From the NCBI RefSeq assembly GCF_001949145.1, contig NW_019091712.1:1536-18053 (forward strand): a stretch of 16,518 bases of DNA, written 5' to 3'. Shown here piece by piece: positions 1 through 10,400 of the stretch. The notes beneath the pieces were generated by a model. The model was not told the origin of the DNA, did not search any database, and saw only the letters and a list, made by a program, of their open reading frames with translations. The stretch comes from Acanthaster planci. Its lineage: Eukaryota; Echinodermata; Asteroidea; Valvatida; Acanthasteridae. The position numbers and the translations under genes were made by a program. Numbering within the stretch: position 1 is the stretch's first letter; each line of letters begins with the position of its first letter.

Positions 1-592
1 CACTACTTAAACTCCATGCTGCCACATGCCGTCATGCTAACTAGAGAAACAATTTCAATTGTTTTGAAGACAACTATACTCTTTAGATTACAAACCAACT
101 CAGGAAAAAAATAGAACCAATTTCCTTCCAACTTCAGTAAATATTTTACATGTATCCATCAGGGACCAGTATGAGCATGTACATGTTCAGTGTTGATATG
201 CCTAGCAGACCCATTTACACCAGGATCTGGACATTCAGATATCACATACCATTGGTGCAAAAAGTGGGGCGCCGGGGAACCTCACATTTCTGACTGGGGG
301 CATGGCCACTCAACTTATGACAGGTCCTCTCATGGGGCAGGGTTTAGTCTTAGGTGCCCCCTCAACTTTCACATTCTAGTTTTGATGAAGCATGGAACAG
401 ATCACACTAGCAAGGGCTTGTGATTCTTACCTGTCAGTGTTCTGACTTCAAGTTGAAGGTCCGTTCACACACCTTAATTGGTGACTTCATGACTTGGCCA
501 AATGCTGATTTCTGTTTATAAAAAAGTCCACTAGCAAGGACAGGTTGTAACATTGTCGGCCAAATTGTTTGATTTTATTTTATCTTGCAGTG

Positions 593-622
593 CACAGGCA
601 GGGTCTATCACCCCTGCCTGTG
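593..622. repeat. Short perfect hairpin, 11-bp arms
   Basis: CACAGGCAGGG (593-603) and CCCTGCCTGTG (612-622) are exact reverse complements around an 8-base loop. TTGCA just outside on the left and TGCAA on the right extend the pairing imperfectly to about 585-632. Stem length is too short for a typical microRNA precursor. Confidence 0.6.
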
Positions 623-1399
623 TCAGTTGCAATCAGCTGCAACCATTTTGGGGAGGGCAAGAGCATTTTCTTTTAGAAAGGAATAAGATGTGGTCACTTT
701 TGATAAATTGTAAATATGACTCCAAGACTGGAAGATAAGACAATTATGAATAATGTCAACCCCTGTAGATACTTACGAATTTATTCTGAGCACTATTCAA
801 TTACAAGCCATCCCAGCATCGTTTCCAGTAGGTCATCTGATGCCACTCCCCTTGTGGGTTCTTGTTTCATCTCCTGCACCTCCTGGAGGTCAAGAAATTT
901 CATTGCCTTGAGATTATGACGTAGTCTTGACATGTAATGCACTTGACAATCTGGGTATCACCAAGACGGGACCGTGACCCTTTCTAGATGAAAAACACTC
1001 AACAATATCAGACTGACCATCAAGGAACAATGGATGAGGGATCAATGCTGAGGCATTTCAAAGAAATTAGCAATTTCCATCTCTTTTCATCTTTTTCTTT
1101 TCTGCTTTCAATGTTTGGAAAGAGTTCCGTATACATATGCCACTTGACATGAAACCCGGTGCACAAACCCCAGGTCATAGGAGACTGGTCTGAAAAATTC
1201 CAAGTGTTTTTTTTTTTCAAGTAAACAGGTATTTTCCCTTCTAAATTGAACTTTTCTGGACATTTTTTTGCTTTCTAATGGTATTATAGGCCACTGTACA
1301 CAGGAAATAATTACTGGCATCCATATGTGGAATTCTTCCCGTATGTTTTTTCTTCAACCTCCCAAATCAGAACATGCAATTTAACATCTGTTTTAGTGC

Positions 1400-1560
1400 A
1401 AAAAAGGCCTCACATTGATGGCGTCCATTCAACGTCGCCCATGCCTATTTCTGCTGCGAATTCTTGTACATCCGTACGCGGCATGTGGTCTTGCACCTTG
1501 AAAGGAAACAAAATTCCGCCCAGTTGTCAGCCAATCACAGAGGCAGGGAACATCCCGTAG
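1400..1560. promoter_or_regulatory. CpG-rich patch with a CCAAT box
   Basis: About ten CpGs lie in roughly 150 bases (for example CGTCC, CGTCGCCC, CCGTACGCGGC) in an AT-rich surrounding, with AGCCAATCA near 1530 on the plus strand. A promoter fragment, a first exon of an unseen gene or a repeat copy would all fit. No transcript can be assigned. Confidence 0.2.
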
Positions 1561-2334
1561 ACCTATCATTTTTCTTCACCCTGACGCCATATCATAATTT
1601 GAATACACTGCATATGTATAACCATTCAACGAATTTCAATTTTTTTTACATGTTCTTGTCTTCCTTTTTAAAACGAGTGAATGTCATCTAGGAATGTTTA
1701 AATACAAATCAGGGAAGCCCTCTTTCAAGCGAAAAAAATCAATTATTTAATTGAATTATTTAAAATTTTAACTACGTTTCCAACATGCTGGGGTCGGAGA
1801 AAGATAAGCAGAGTTTAAAACTTTGGGGGATTTGATAATGAACATGAGACCGCACAGTCCCTCTCCCATTCTTTTTTCAGTTGTATTTTTCTATCTTTCA
1901 AGTTTATTTTCAAATGGTGAAGGGTGCATATTTATCACAGCCTACCCCCTCTGGGCAGATCCAGAATTCAATTTTTTGAGGGACCGAAATTGTTTCAAAG
2001 TAGCACAGTATGTAAACTGTAATGTAACAGTGTAACCTTCATGTCACCTACTGTGATCTTTTTGAGGGGTGAGGCCATATTTGAGGAGTTTCGGGAAGAC
2101 GAGAAATGGAATTGACAACCCAGCCACAAAAATTCTTTGTTCTCTCTCTTTTTTTTGGGGGGGGGGGTTGGGATGCATGTTCCTCATGTCCCCTGTCCCT
2201 GGATTCCCATATCCCCCATACAGTCATTTATCTTAGTTTTATAATCCATATTAAACACACTATCACAAGTAACAATATGTGTCTGCAAACTCGGGCAAAT
2301 GATGACAAGAGGCTAGTGCAGTGCTCACTGCAGT

Positions 2335-2387
2335 TTTATTACAAACAGCATGTGCAGAAAGTAATTTACTCCTGGTACAGTTTTATT
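2335..2387 (-). terminator. Pair of candidate polyadenylation signals AATAAAACTG
   Basis: Two AATAAA hexamers (2382-2387 and 2335-2340), each followed by ACTG, sit 47 bases apart on the minus strand. T- and GT-rich sequence follows from about 2280 downward. They could end a 3' UTR of nearly 2 kb, which would then include the 176-bp hairpin. Confidence 0.3.
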
Positions 2388-2887
2388 TAATACACGCAAA
2401 CATCCACACCTTTACTTCCACAAATACATTCCTTCTGAGTACATACATAAAAGAATTTTTATCAATCAAAAAGAGGATCATTTAATGAACAGAAAGAATG
2501 TTTAGGTGATGGAGGTGACACCAATTCTGACCAATTCTAACTTGCTATGAGTTTTAAGAAAAACCATAAAACTTAGCTGGAAACAGTCTTTAAACTTCAC
2601 TGACAACAACCGAGTTGAGGACAAGATTGAAACACCAAAGGTGAAATTACCCTGGGTTAAGCACTGGACTTTTTGCAAGCAGTGCCTCCATTTCATTAAG
2701 ACAGTCAACAATAAGAGGGGCAAAAGGTGTCAACTTCAAAGGCAGACTGCTTAAAATGGTGGCGCAACAACAGCAATGTCCATGTCAAAGTTTGCTGTAC
2801 TTCTTCAAGGAAGAAGAAGAAGAAGGTTGGTCCCCTGTCTCTAGCCGGTATTCAGCTGACTAATTTAACACTATTCCATCATACTTC

Positions 2888-3063
2888 AATAAGGGCATAA
2901 ATATCTGCCGGGCCAGTCTTAAACGTGCATTTAAAACTGGCTCAGGAGAATAGACGTGACAAATGCCCCAGCCGCACAGGCTTGGGCATTATCAGCGTTT
3001 GTTCTCCCGAGCAAGGTCCTAAATGTTAGTTTAAGACCGGCTAAGCACATATTTATTCTTATT
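2888..3063. repeat. 176-bp near-palindromic hairpin, probable foldback MITE
   Basis: The left arm (2888-2973) matches the reverse complement of the right arm (2979-3063) along its whole length, roughly 70 percent by eye, with a 5-base loop at 2974-2978. Conserved blocks shared by the arms include AATAAG, ATAAATAT, GTCTTAAAC, CATTTA, GGAGAA and ATGCCC. TTCA occurs at 2885-2888 and again at 3062-3065 and could be a target duplication if the ends are offset by a base. There is no ORF that belongs to it. It may be a short nonautonomous DNA element; its position in the probable 3' UTR means a transcript could fold into a long imperfect duplex. Confidence 0.65.
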
Positions 3064-3124
3064 CATAAATACCTTTTTATTCAGAGAGTCAATGGAAGTC
3101 AATATATGATGTGTTTCCAATGCT

Positions 3125-3130
3125 TTTATT
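3125..3130 (-). terminator. Candidate polyadenylation signal AATAAA, first after the stop
   Basis: This is the first canonical AATAAA met on the minus strand downstream of the stop codon at 4308, giving a 3' UTR of about 1.2 kb. Two more lie close behind it at 3076-3081 and 3052-3057. I see no strong GT-rich element just after it. Confidence 0.3.
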
Positions 3131-4307
3131 CTAAAAATTATTTTCATTTTCCCAAACACCCCCATCCATTTCATGGTATATTCCTTTTAAAAGTTGTCCA
3201 ACAGAATCTCCATCAATGAACTTGGTGCGCACATGGAGTGTCACATGCACACAGACTCCTAACCAATCAGACCCAATTAAACTGTCTCGTATCCATGTGC
3301 CAGCGCGTGATTTACGCAGAGGGCGTTATCACCTCTCAGAGGACAGTATAAAATGTTAATACACGGTGACATGACATGTTTCGACCAATAGGAATAGCAA
3401 AACTGTCCCATTTTAAATGTATCCCTTCTAAGACAATCATTCATAACAAAGCTCATGCTGAGAGAGAGATTCTGTTATTACCAAACTGCTACACATACCT
3501 TCTTAAAGAAACATGTCAGATTTGGAATCTTGCTGAGATGAATTCAATGAGATAAGCATCCACATCTATAGTCTATTCACGGATCCATTAACTGAGTAAC
3601 TTATTCGATAGCCAAGTGAGTTAGATTCCATTCTCATCAGTGCAGAAAATGGAAAAGATAACAAGAAAAATGGAAAATTAGAGGAAATGCCTGTAAATGT
3701 GTAGCAACTGTGCTAGATAAAAGACAAAAGTACACTACAGAAAGTATGTCTGCTTGGAAGAAAAAAGAACATGGAATAGATACTGATGATTTTCTTGGTC
3801 TGAACGGTACCACATCCTTTCAATCAGAAATCTGTGTGGTAGCCATTAAGGGTGGCCTTTGGTTCCTGGCCTGAAGTACTACTGTTGTAAACTTTGTCAT
3901 ATTGAATGTAATACTCTAAATAAAATCTAACAGTTTAAAGACTAAGTAAATATGCAAACTGAATTTCACGTACTTTGTCAAATTCAGCTCCAAAAATTAA
4001 AGCTAAAATTCATCAAACTTTAAGATTCTTAGAAGTTGATAGCTAGACAGTGGGAAAATCAACAAACAGCCTCACCAATTTAGTCGAAGATTTCCATGAA
4101 TCAAAAGAAAGTTCAAGAATTCAAATTCAGAATTTGATCTTCCATTCCTGTGAAGAATACTTTACCTTCCAGGAAGAAAAACTACTTGCATGTCTCTCTT
4201 TTTTTGCAACTGTCTTTAAACAAGAAACATAAATGACCAATTTCCTCTTCAAAATTACATTCACTGACACGTTATGGAGGTCGAACAAATTTGTAACTTG
4301 TCAAGGA

Positions 4308-4477
4308 CTACAGAGTGGTGACTTCACAATCGTCTTCCCCTGTGGCACCAGGGCCAACGGTGGTATGTCCACGTGGACAGGCTTGGCAGTAGGTGCTGCC
4401 CTCTTGTGACTGGTACATGCCGGGAGGGCAGGCATAACACACCTCGTGGTTTTCAAACCAGCCTGACTCACAGGGAA
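4308..4477 (-). CDS. Exon 12: GCC2_GCC3 cysteine-rich module and stop codon
   Basis: The acceptor is ATCTTCTCTGCTCAG|TTCCC, phase 1 in. Residues 657-711 read [35 protein letters not shown] and GATGEDDC, then EVTTL and a TAG stop at 4308-4310. The repeated CxxCPxGxYQ and CxxCPxGxxT pattern is that of GCC2_GCC3, the ephrin-receptor-like cysteine-rich module. SVEP1 carries several of these in a row before its EGF repeats; here there is one, followed five residues later by the stop. No consensus GT donor lies between DDC and the stop, so I read this as the natural last exon. A truncating mutation in a longer ancestral array is possible. Confidence 0.85.
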
Positions 4478-7400
4478 CTGAGCAGAGAAGATACATGCAC
4501 AGAATTGTCACTGGGATTATTGGCAAACCTTTTTGCTCAATGCTACAATGTCCGTGTGGATCTTGCAATTACATTAATATTCCAAGTATAAATGCTCAAG
4601 TTTTATGAGCATACAGAGCTGCTAAAAAGACACACTGTGGATGACACGTGGGGATTGAAACATCTGTCTGTGTAAACAGCACTGACGGACACGTAAACAC
4701 ATCATATTATACTCATCATAAGAAACTTGATCATCAATCATACAAAGACCACACAGATTATCACCACCATTCAAGAACTGGGATAATGCTGTGCATCAAT
4801 TATACACAGTCAACAGTTAGCCACAGTTCTTAACCACTTCATGCGGGATGGACCAGTTGACATCTACTTGCTCCCATGCTGGAGTGATTCTCACTGAGTC
4901 TGTACACAAACAGAGGCTTGATCTAATGCATGGAGATATTGAGCATGTGTGGAGCTCTAAAGTAGCCATGGACCACAGCTAGGTGTCATAGCAAATATCA
5001 CTTCATCACATTGTCTCAGAGTTTCCAATAAGCAACGGCACAGAAAGATATCTACACATATATTGAACAAATGACTGAGGTATGTTGTTTCAAAAAGTTG
5101 ATAATTTGGCTAAGAAATAATACTATGGTCAGAACAAGTTCATTGTGGAACAACTGTTGACAAGTGAGTGGTTAAAAGGAAATGTCAAAACCAAATCAAA
5201 TTGGCCAGAAAGTCCAACATTGAAGCAAGCAGTGCTTACCACATCGCGCATCCTGTGCATTCATGCGCACTGAGCCATGGGGACAGACTTGCATGCCATA
5301 GGCCTGGGTCCTCTCAGTGTCAACGTCGTAAACTTGATGGTCAACATTCACGGCAAACTGGCCCGACACAGACTGGCTGATCAAATGTCGTGCTGCCTGT
5401 TGGAGTTCATTGGCAGCATCCACAGTGCTGTTTTGACTGGTCACTTTATAGGATGGACAGAGAAAGAGAATAGACAGTTATTTGTAGCTATCATCATGCA
5501 AAGCTTTCCACACAAAATCATGAGTATTGCTACACGCATATACACTTACTTTAAAGCTGCTCTATGCAGCTGCCTGGGGGGACACACACACATACATGCA
5601 ATGTTAGCTATCCAGGAACAATGCAGAACAAGCCACGTGTGGGCCGTTGTTCCATTGTGACGGCAATGTTAGAGTTATCATATCAGTTCTAAACAGGTCT
5701 CTTTTATTCAAAACAAACTTGTCATGTTCAATAATAGTACACAGAAAATTTGGGAGTTCGGGGGATGTTCAGTGTTTCCGAATGTTCAGTATAGCAGTGT
5801 TCATTACAGCGGCATTCCACTGTACTGGATGACAGATTAACCTTGCTGCAAGTATTTACTCACTCAAACCAAATCTGATTTGGTTTTATTTATAACTATG
5901 CTACAGATTTATAACTATTCTACACTGATGAGATCGGCCATCATCCTCTCACCTTGTTCACTAGTCAGGTTCTCTCGGTCAGGGACATGGACGTCACGTT
6001 CCAACCTGATGGCAATTTCAATTGGCTCAACTGATCGGCGGCGGCGCCGTCTGTGGGTGTGGTCTGCTGGACTCTGGGTACTGCAGCCACTAACCTGAGG
6101 TATGATAAGGGAATGTGAAGTACACATCACAACTAGTGGTCTTCAAGAAGGTTCTGTAATACATAAGCTCAGACTACGTCTGGATCAACTGGCTCTGGCT
6201 GACAGTAACACACAGCTCTCTAATACATCAGCTCTGGCTGTGTCCAGATCAACCGGCTGTGGCTGAGTGTATCACACAGCTCTCTACTACATCAGCTCTG
6301 GCTGTGTCCAGAGCTGTGGCTGAGTGTAAAGCCCTTTTCACACAACAACAAAAAAACTCGCAAGGCTTGAGACACAATTTCAGAGTGGGGATCGTTTACA
6401 TAATAAACTGCGATCATGTCCTTTCACACAGCACTGTGTAACATTTCGCAAGCATTCCTTGAGACACAAACACAATTCAGCGTGTTGCCAGTGACCTCCA
6501 CACTTACTGAGCGCAAATACCGCTAGTACCAGCGCAATGTGAGGTCAAAGGTTGGAGACCATCGATGAAAAATGGCCAACGCTACATCGGCAGAGTCAAA
6601 CTTGCAGACGAAAGAACGTTCTCCCGAAACCGATGTTTTGGAGAGTACCGAGAAGAAGAAAAGTTCCAAGAAAGGCTGGGAGTATGATGCAACTCTCAGC
6701 CTTATAACTACCATGGAAAACATGGCGATTACGGCAAAAATGAATGGCATGGTCCACAATAGCCACGTGTGGCGGGAAGTCGCAGGAGGTATTCCCAATC
6801 ACACCGGCGAGCAGTGCCACGATCGCTGGACATGCCTGAAACGAAATTAATGGCACAGGCGCGTTGTGTGGGATTGGAGGTCACTACGCATGTGCACTGT
6901 GTAGGTTATCACAGAGACGTTGTACAATAAACAGTGCGTCCATTCACACGACCGCTTCTCATGGGTTGCTTGAGAAATCTTCCAGAAGATTTTGTTGTAG
7001 GTCTTGACCTCCTCCAAAATATCTCAAGGATTCACCAGGAATGCTTGTCACTCTCAAGCATTGGCAACCTCTCATACGATGGCACTTTTGTAAGATTTCT
7101 CAAGCATGAGTAAATTCCTCAAACATTTCGAGTTTTTTTGTCGTCATGTGAAAAGGGCTTAACATACACACCCATGGGAAGTGGCCGTGGCTACTAACCA
7201 ATGGTTTCCATTGGTAAAGGTGTCTTTCTCAGCCGAAGCTATATTTTTAAATGCAGTCTCAGTGGACATGCATTTGGCAGAACTGTCTAGTCACAGTAGC
7301 CACGCCCCCTCTTTGATCATTAATCACAAGAGAGAAATCAGCTCATCACACCTGTGTATTCCCTTTATTAATCTCATTCCAGTTAACTTACCTGGGCACG

Positions 7401-10400
7401 TTTCACACTACATGAGTTATCCTGCACACAGCTGAGTGTCTTTACGTTCAAGGTGATTTTGTCTCTGACTGTCTGATGAACCAGGCTGTCTCTAGCGGGG
7501 TCAAACCCATCACAGGTCAAGTTAGTACTGTATTCCAGGTTCATCTCCATGGCAACCTTATTTGGTGGCCTGTACTCTGCAAGAGATACGAATGCTGAGG
7601 CAACTGAGACAATGACACTTATTACTTCAAACTAAACCAACCAACTTCAGCAGGATCGAAACCTCCAAAACTGACTGAAACATGGAAAACACAGATGCGG
7701 GATTCAAGCCTAGCTCTCGCATTGAGATTACAAAACCAACTGGCGTGATATTGAAACCTACAGATGATCTTCGTTCTGGGGCTTCTAACAAGTACCACGA
7801 AGCCCTGACATACTGTGTGGCTGGCAACCATGTCTAGAATCACAATGCTAGCACTGTTGAATGGGATTGCTGAACACAGAAAGATGACAGAGAACCTCCA
7901 ACCTTTAGACAGGCAGTACAAAGGCAACAAACTTCAACCTCAAAACTGGCACCATAACTGATTTGCTGTGTTCAATGCCCCTGTCAGATTACTTTTATTA
8001 CCTCTATGGATGTTTGAGGCCAGCAGAATTATACAAGCAGAGGTTTCATTTAAGTAACTTGATAAATCGACAAAGCTGTCCGTGCCAAACTTTGTACACT
8101 TCTGAAAAATGTCTCAATACATCTGAAAGGGGAAGTCAAATTCTAGTTTCAGTGAATCTGCACTGATGTAATGAAATGCAATGGGTGATTCGGATGAATC
8201 GAGTTGGGATCTTTTTCCCAGTGAAAATCAGAACCCTTTGGCGAGCATCGACACCAATCAGACTACAGAGTCTACACACAGGCCTAAGCCTACACACAGT
8301 TACAGCTTGTTTGCAAATCACTGGTCTGTTATTATATGCAGCCGCTACTGTAATCCCCGGCACTCCAGGCAAATATCTGTATGTTGGGTAAAGTGATTAA
8401 TCTCAACTTAATCATTCGGACAGCTGTTGGTGCAGCCTCCGCCAACTCACTCCTCTGCCACTAACATATTTTCCCTTCCCTTGTCTTCAACACTACACAC
8501 AGGAACGCGTCTAAAACATCCAGGCTCCCTTTTACGCACGACTACGCCTCACGTGCGACGCGCTAATTTGCTATTGGTCGCTTATGACGTGGGGTCACGA
8601 AACGTTCTCCCTTCCCAATTACAGTGTACTGTATTAGCGACCGGCTCTAGAAAAATGGGTAATAAGTCACCAGATTCAGGTTAGGAGATTTTGATATGGC
8701 TGGACTGTGTACATCAAAAGCTACAAGTTGATATATGAATGACCCCTGTAGTGCGCTGCATTCCAGAGATATACAGACATTTGTATATCCACATTTTCAA
8801 ATTCAATAAAAGAATTTTTAGAAAAAGCTCAGAACATGTAGTTCTTGGAAACAAAATGCTATGAAGGATTTCTTACTGAATTATCAATTTTTCATCTTTC
8901 TTCATCAGCATCAGTGTTTGCAATCACAAATTATGAAAATATAAATGTTATACAAGCTATTAAAGGAAAAAACACAAAATCATGTTTTTAAAGAAACTTT
9001 GCCCTCTCCAAATAGAACAGGCTATGACATGTTTTGGCAATGCGCGACTTATTATCCTTTTTGCAGAGCGGGTCATTTAGCCTGGTCCGATAGTACATGC
9101 CCTTTTGCCCCTTGCAAACTTTACAATAACAGACTGAACTTGAACTGCAGTACATGATTATGCAAAGTCACTTCCCTGATATCCTACTTACTTGTACACT
9201 GCGGGAGGGCCAGTCTTGGGTTGTCTCCTGTCTCATGGGACCACTTGTAGTTGGTAGATGGACCACATTGGTAGAAGGGCAGAACGGCCCGGCTGAATGA
9301 GTAGCCTTGCCAACAGGAGATGGTACAATTCTGTTCCTGGCCGTCAATTTGACAGACGAGGTTTCCTCTGAAGGGGCGTGTCACATGCCTACAGCCTTCA
9401 AGAGAAAGGGGTATGGAGACAGAAAAGACTAGTATAGATTCTATGGACAGGAACTCACCCCTACGTTGAAAGTGGTAAATATCCGTGTCACTGCAAGGCA
9501 TCTCACTGGCTTTCAGATGTTAGCGAGTGAAAGCAACACATGCAAACTAGCAAAATAAAAGCTCTAGCTCATTTCAAGACTGACATCTATTCCCCTCTTT
9601 GAAGTTTCAAATAAAATGGAAGAGCCAGGGACGAGACTGTCACATTTCATCCTATTTTCCATTCACAACCTCTGTCCTTGACACTTAATCATACATGTAT
9701 TGATCCAGATGAATGCCATTTGGAACTTCATAACACGAAAAAAACCAAGTCACACACATGTGGCATTTGCTCTGAACAAAGGTTCCTGTACAAAAGACTG
9801 GGTCTGAGTTAGTGGACCACCTCTTACTAGAAGATCAGAGCCACCAGTAATATGGTACCTTGATACTGAGCCATGGCCTTATAAAGCTGCCTTTAGGCTT
9901 AATTGTAAGGCCTTGGCCTTTAGCCATAAGGCTTGTGGACAAAACACCCTTGCTCTGCAAGTCCATAATTTTCTTTTCATTCTCCAGGTAAATTTGTTTG
10001 AAAACTTATTTAATTGCATTTGGTTACAGAAGGGAAACACCCTAGATTTGTGCACATTCACCTTTACAGCATCACATTTTGTTACCAAGATAAGCTGACA
10101 CATTGTACTGCTTCCCCAGGAACAAATTACATATACTTGTGGCCAAAAGGTCAGAGAGACACAGTCATATCGGTACGTGTAGATACAGAGGACATCATCT
10201 GATCTGTGCTAAGGACTGTTGATCATGGTCTGAATATGCTGCTCTCAAGAACTGACCTTATATGCTGATTAGAAGGTCAAATTATGGGTCACTTTCCACA
10301 TGGTCTGATCTTGAGCACACATCATACAGTATTCATTTTACTTGTAATCTACAACTGGATTTTAGATCACTTTAATAAATAACTAATGTTATAAACATGT

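Larger units (their letters stand above)
1..2334. other. No recognised gene; intergenic sequence
   Basis: The open frames here are short, lack domain signatures and have no paired splice signals that extend them. Contents seen are homopolymer runs (T at 2149-2156 directly followed by G at 2157-2167), a perfect hairpin at 593-622 and a CpG-rich patch at about 1400-1560. The stretch 1880-2180 has the patchy look of old repeats but no ends could be defined. Confidence 0.5.
2335..4307 (-). other. Probable 3' UTR and 3' flank of the mosaic gene
   Basis: No exon with recognisable protein homology is seen here on either strand. Minus-strand AATAAA signals occur (plus-strand TTTATT) at 3125-3130, 3076-3081, 3052-3057, 2382-2387 and 2335-2340. 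The closest is about 1.2 kb past the stop. The two most distal share the same context, AATAAAACTG. Beyond the 2335 signal the minus strand becomes GT- and T-rich, as expected downstream of a cleavage site. Which signal is used cannot be told from sequence. The stretch also holds a short (AAG)5 run at 2811-2825 and the long hairpin at 2888-3063. Confidence 0.4.
6330..7159 (+). mobile_element. PIF/Harbinger-type nonautonomous DNA transposon in intron 9
   Basis: The two ends are terminal inverted repeats. The left end AGCCCTTTTCACA, followed by C-A-A-C-A-A-C and AAAAAAACTCG, matches the reverse complement of the right end (7124-7159) over about 34 bases with few mismatches. TAA flanks both sides (6327-6329 and 7160-7162), the three-base TWA duplication typical of PIF/Harbinger. 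The 830-bp interior carries one Myb/SANT-like ORF (6572-6850), the second protein of Harbinger elements, but has no room for, and shows no trace of, a DDE transposase. It is therefore nonautonomous. Its orientation is opposite to the host gene, and it should be removed with the intron. Confidence 0.85.
6095..7391 (-). other. Intron 9, hosting the Harbinger-type element
   Basis: 1297 bases, phase 0, bounded by GTAAGT and TACCTCAG. About two thirds is the transposon; the 64-bp tandem repeat fills the rest on one side. On the other side ACCAATGG-TTT-CCATTGGT (7197-7215) is a perfect 8-bp inverted repeat. Confidence 0.75.

Noticed and set aside
3261-3353. Plus-strand CCAAT box and TATAAAA (about 3347) as a promoter
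   Set aside because: No plus-strand coding sequence follows, and such motifs are expected by chance in AT-rich DNA.
5277-5660. 127-codon plus-strand open frame
   Set aside because: It is antisense to exon 11 and has no domain pattern; the minus-strand exon has splice sites and a cysteine module.
6035-6052. Six arginines as a recent trinucleotide repeat expansion
   Set aside because: The codons are mixed (AGA, CGG, CGC, CGA), which suggests a selected basic site rather than simple slippage.
8573-8592. ER stress response element (CCAAT-N9-CCACG)
   Set aside because: The two halves are in the wrong order and the spacer is ten bases, not nine.
9870-9935. Foldback element built on GGCCTT and AAGGCC
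   Set aside because: Pairing is weak and interrupted; no ends or target duplication could be defined.
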